Positions 6,038 to 7,178 of a stretch of 7,178 nt of DNA are shown here, piece after piece. A program made the translations under genes and the position numbers. The stretch spans positions 1,811 through 8,988 of the forward strand of contig DCDU01000054.1 in the NCBI GenBank assembly GCA_002316585.1, in the 5' to 3' direction. Within the stretch, counting starts at the first letter, position 1; each line of letters opens with the position of its first letter. The DNA is from Firmicutes bacterium UBA1047 (lineage in GTDB: Bacteria; Bacillota; Clostridia; Tissierellales; Sedimentibacteraceae). The notes beneath the pieces were generated by a model. It saw only the letters and a program-made list of their open reading frames with translations. It did no database searches and was not told the origin of the DNA.

Positions 6038-7072
6038 ATGAGGCAGATTAATATCAATGATGCTGTAGGGCAGGTGTTGTGCCACGATATCACTCAAATA
6101 ATCAAAGGTGAAACAAAGGATGTCGTATTTAAAAAGGGACACGTAATCAAAAAAGAAGATATTCCTGTTTTCCTTTCTGTAGGGAAGGAGCACATTTATG
6201 TGTGGGAGAAGCAGGAGGGTATACTTCACGAAAACGAAGCGGCTGAAATACTGTACGAGGTCTGTAAAAACAATTATATGAAGCCCACACCTGTAAAGGA
6301 AGGGAAAATTGAACTTGTAGCCGATATAGACGGCTTGTTTAAGCTTGATACAAAAAGACTGTATGAAATAAACAGTCTGGGAGAAATGATGATTGCAACA
6401 AGGCACGGAAATACTCCTGTAAAAAAAGGAGACAAGCTTGCCGGAACACGCATCATACCCCTTGTTATAGAAGAATATAAAATGGAAAGAGTTCAAGAAA
6501 TCGGCGCAGGTCAGCCCATAATGGAAATTTTGCCATTCAAGCATAAAAGGGTGGGTATCGTTACTACGGGCAGCGAGGTTTTTCACGGCAGAATCAAGGA
6601 TACCTTCGGACCTGTAATTATAGATAAATTCAGCGAGTTTGACACGGAAATATTAGGTCAGACAATTGTGGATGATGAGAAGGAAGATATTGCGCAGGCA
6701 GTATTGTCATATATAGAAAAAGGAGCGGATATTGTGGTTTGCACCGGAGGAATGAGTGTTGACCCGGATGACTGCACACCGGGAGCTATAAAAAGTACCG
6801 GAGCGGAAATAATCACATACGGAGCACCTGTACTTCCCGGAGCCATGCTTCTGGTAGCCTATTATGATTACAACGGCAAAAAAGTACCTGTATTAGGCTT
6901 GCCCGGCTGCGTAATGTATGCAAAGCGCACTATTTTTGATTTAATACTTCCAAGAATTATGGCTGATGAAAAAATAAACAAATCGGATATAGATAAATTA
7001 GGACAGGGCGGATTATGTCTGAATTGTGACGTATGCACCTATCCAAACTGCGGTTTTGGAAAAGGTAATTGA
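6038..7072 (+). CDS. MoeA-like molybdopterin-binding protein with C-terminal four-cysteine cluster
   Basis: This 344-residue cytoplasmic protein has a MoeA-type N-terminal region (about 1-165, beginning with INDAVGQVLCHDIT) followed by a MoCF/MogA-like molybdopterin-binding domain. Motifs seen are IVTTGSEV (174-181), CTGGMSVDPDDCTPGAI (235 onward) and LPGCVMY (288-294). In true MoeA the last motif is LPGNP, so Asn is replaced by Cys. The usual MoeA domain IV is absent. The chain ends instead with C327-x2-C330-x2-C333-x4-C338 (CLNCDVCTYPNCGFGKG), a likely metal or Fe-S ligand set. AGGAGG (6028-6033) lies 4 nt before the ATG. A promoter upstream makes it the likely first gene of a separate unit. 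From memory, such proteins occur near molybdenum hydroxylase (xanthine dehydrogenase-type) genes in Clostridia. A role in molybdenum-cofactor insertion or modification is inferred. It should not be called moeA without testing. Confidence 0.82.
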   Translation: MRQININDAVGQVLCHDITQIIKGETKDVVFKKGHVIKKEDIPVFLSVGKEHIYVWEKQEGILHENEAAEILYEVCKNNYMKPTPVKEGKIELVADIDGLFKLDTKRLYEINSLGEMMIATRHGNTPVKKGDKLAGTRIIPLVIEEYKMERVQEIGAGQPIMEILPFKHKRVGIVTTGSEVFHGRIKDTFGPVIIDKFSEFDTEILGQTIVDDEKEDIAQAVLSYIEKGADIVVCTGGMSVDPDDCTPGAIKSTGAEIITYGAPVLPGAMLLVAYYDYNGKKVPVLGLPGCVMYAKRTIFDLILPRIMADEKINKSDIDKLGQGGLCLNCDVCTYPNCGFGKGN

Positions 7073-7131
7073 TATATATATTTAATTTTTTAGCACCGTT
7101 ATACTCAAAAAAACATAACGAAAAAAGATGC

Positions 7132-7177
7132 CCTAACCCTATTTTTCCGACCAAAGGGAGAGAAAAATAGCGGTAGG
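7132..7177 (+). other. Imperfect hairpin at the window edge in the gene-free 3' tail
   Basis: In the 106-nt tail after the MoeA-like gene, CTATTTTTC (7139-7147) pairs with GAAAAATAG (7162-7170) over a 14-nt loop. The flanks CCTA and CC (7132-7135, 7137-7138) pair with GG, T and AGG (7172-7177), with single-base bulges at A7136 and C7171. The total is about 15 bp. The window ends at the stem, so a following T-run cannot be seen. It could be a terminator, part of a 5' leader of the next gene, or a dispersed repeat. Nothing else in 7073-7178 looks coding. Confidence 0.4.
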
Positions 7178-7178
7178 T

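Noticed and set aside
6026..6586. 186-codon open frame on the minus strand
   Set aside because: It lies wholly antisense to the conserved MoeA-like gene, has no recognisable domain and a low-complexity Phe/Tyr/Cys-rich translation, as expected from the complement of AT-rich coding sequence.
7145..7178. Resemblance of the terminal CGGTAGGT to a c-di-GMP-I riboswitch segment
   Set aside because: Only a few bases agree, the rest of the conserved core is absent, and the window ends there.

Overview
The window reads as an AT-rich chromosomal stretch from an anaerobic low-GC Firmicute, most likely a member of the Clostridia. The reasons are the A/T-biased codon use (many ATA, AGA, AAA and TTA codons), strong AGGAGG-type ribosome binding sites, tightly packed overlapping genes, a clostridial-style late cobalamin gene cluster, and a Cys-tailed MoeA-like protein of a type I associate with anaerobes. 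Every gene I can support lies on the + strand. I saw no insertion sequence, tRNA, rRNA or CRISPR array.

Positions 1-4491 are the nucleotide-loop, or aminopropanol, arm of adenosylcobalamin synthesis. In order they hold the 3' end of cbiB (cobinamide-phosphate synthase), cobD (L-threonine-O-3-phosphate decarboxylase), an iPGM/alkaline-phosphatase-superfamily protein of uncertain substrate, cobQ/cbiP (adenosylcobyric acid synthase), and a 93-residue eight-cysteine protein. CobD makes aminopropanol phosphate from threonine phosphate, CobQ makes adenosylcobyric acid, and CbiB joins the two. No GHMP-type threonine kinase (PduX) or CobC-type phosphatase is visible. The iPGM-like protein, which overlaps cobD by ATGA, is therefore a good candidate for one of those missing steps. 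Between cbiB and cobD lies a 14-bp inverted repeat inside a 26-codon open frame that has a strong Shine-Dalgarno and ends 2 nt before the likely cobD ATG. This looks like a translational coupling device.

Positions 4527-5885 carry hslO (the redox-switched chaperone Hsp33) and a short VanZ-like membrane protein. The VanZ-like gene appears to have lost its first transmembrane helix: the homology seems to run upstream of its first ATG to the hslO stop codon.

Positions 5886-6037 hold a good sigma-A-like promoter with an extended -10 and a 12-bp palindrome overlapping the -35. It probably starts a new transcription unit. That unit begins with a MoeA-like molybdopterin-binding protein (6038-7072) that has a C-terminal four-cysteine cluster. 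The last 106 bases hold no gene but contain an imperfect hairpin running to the window edge.
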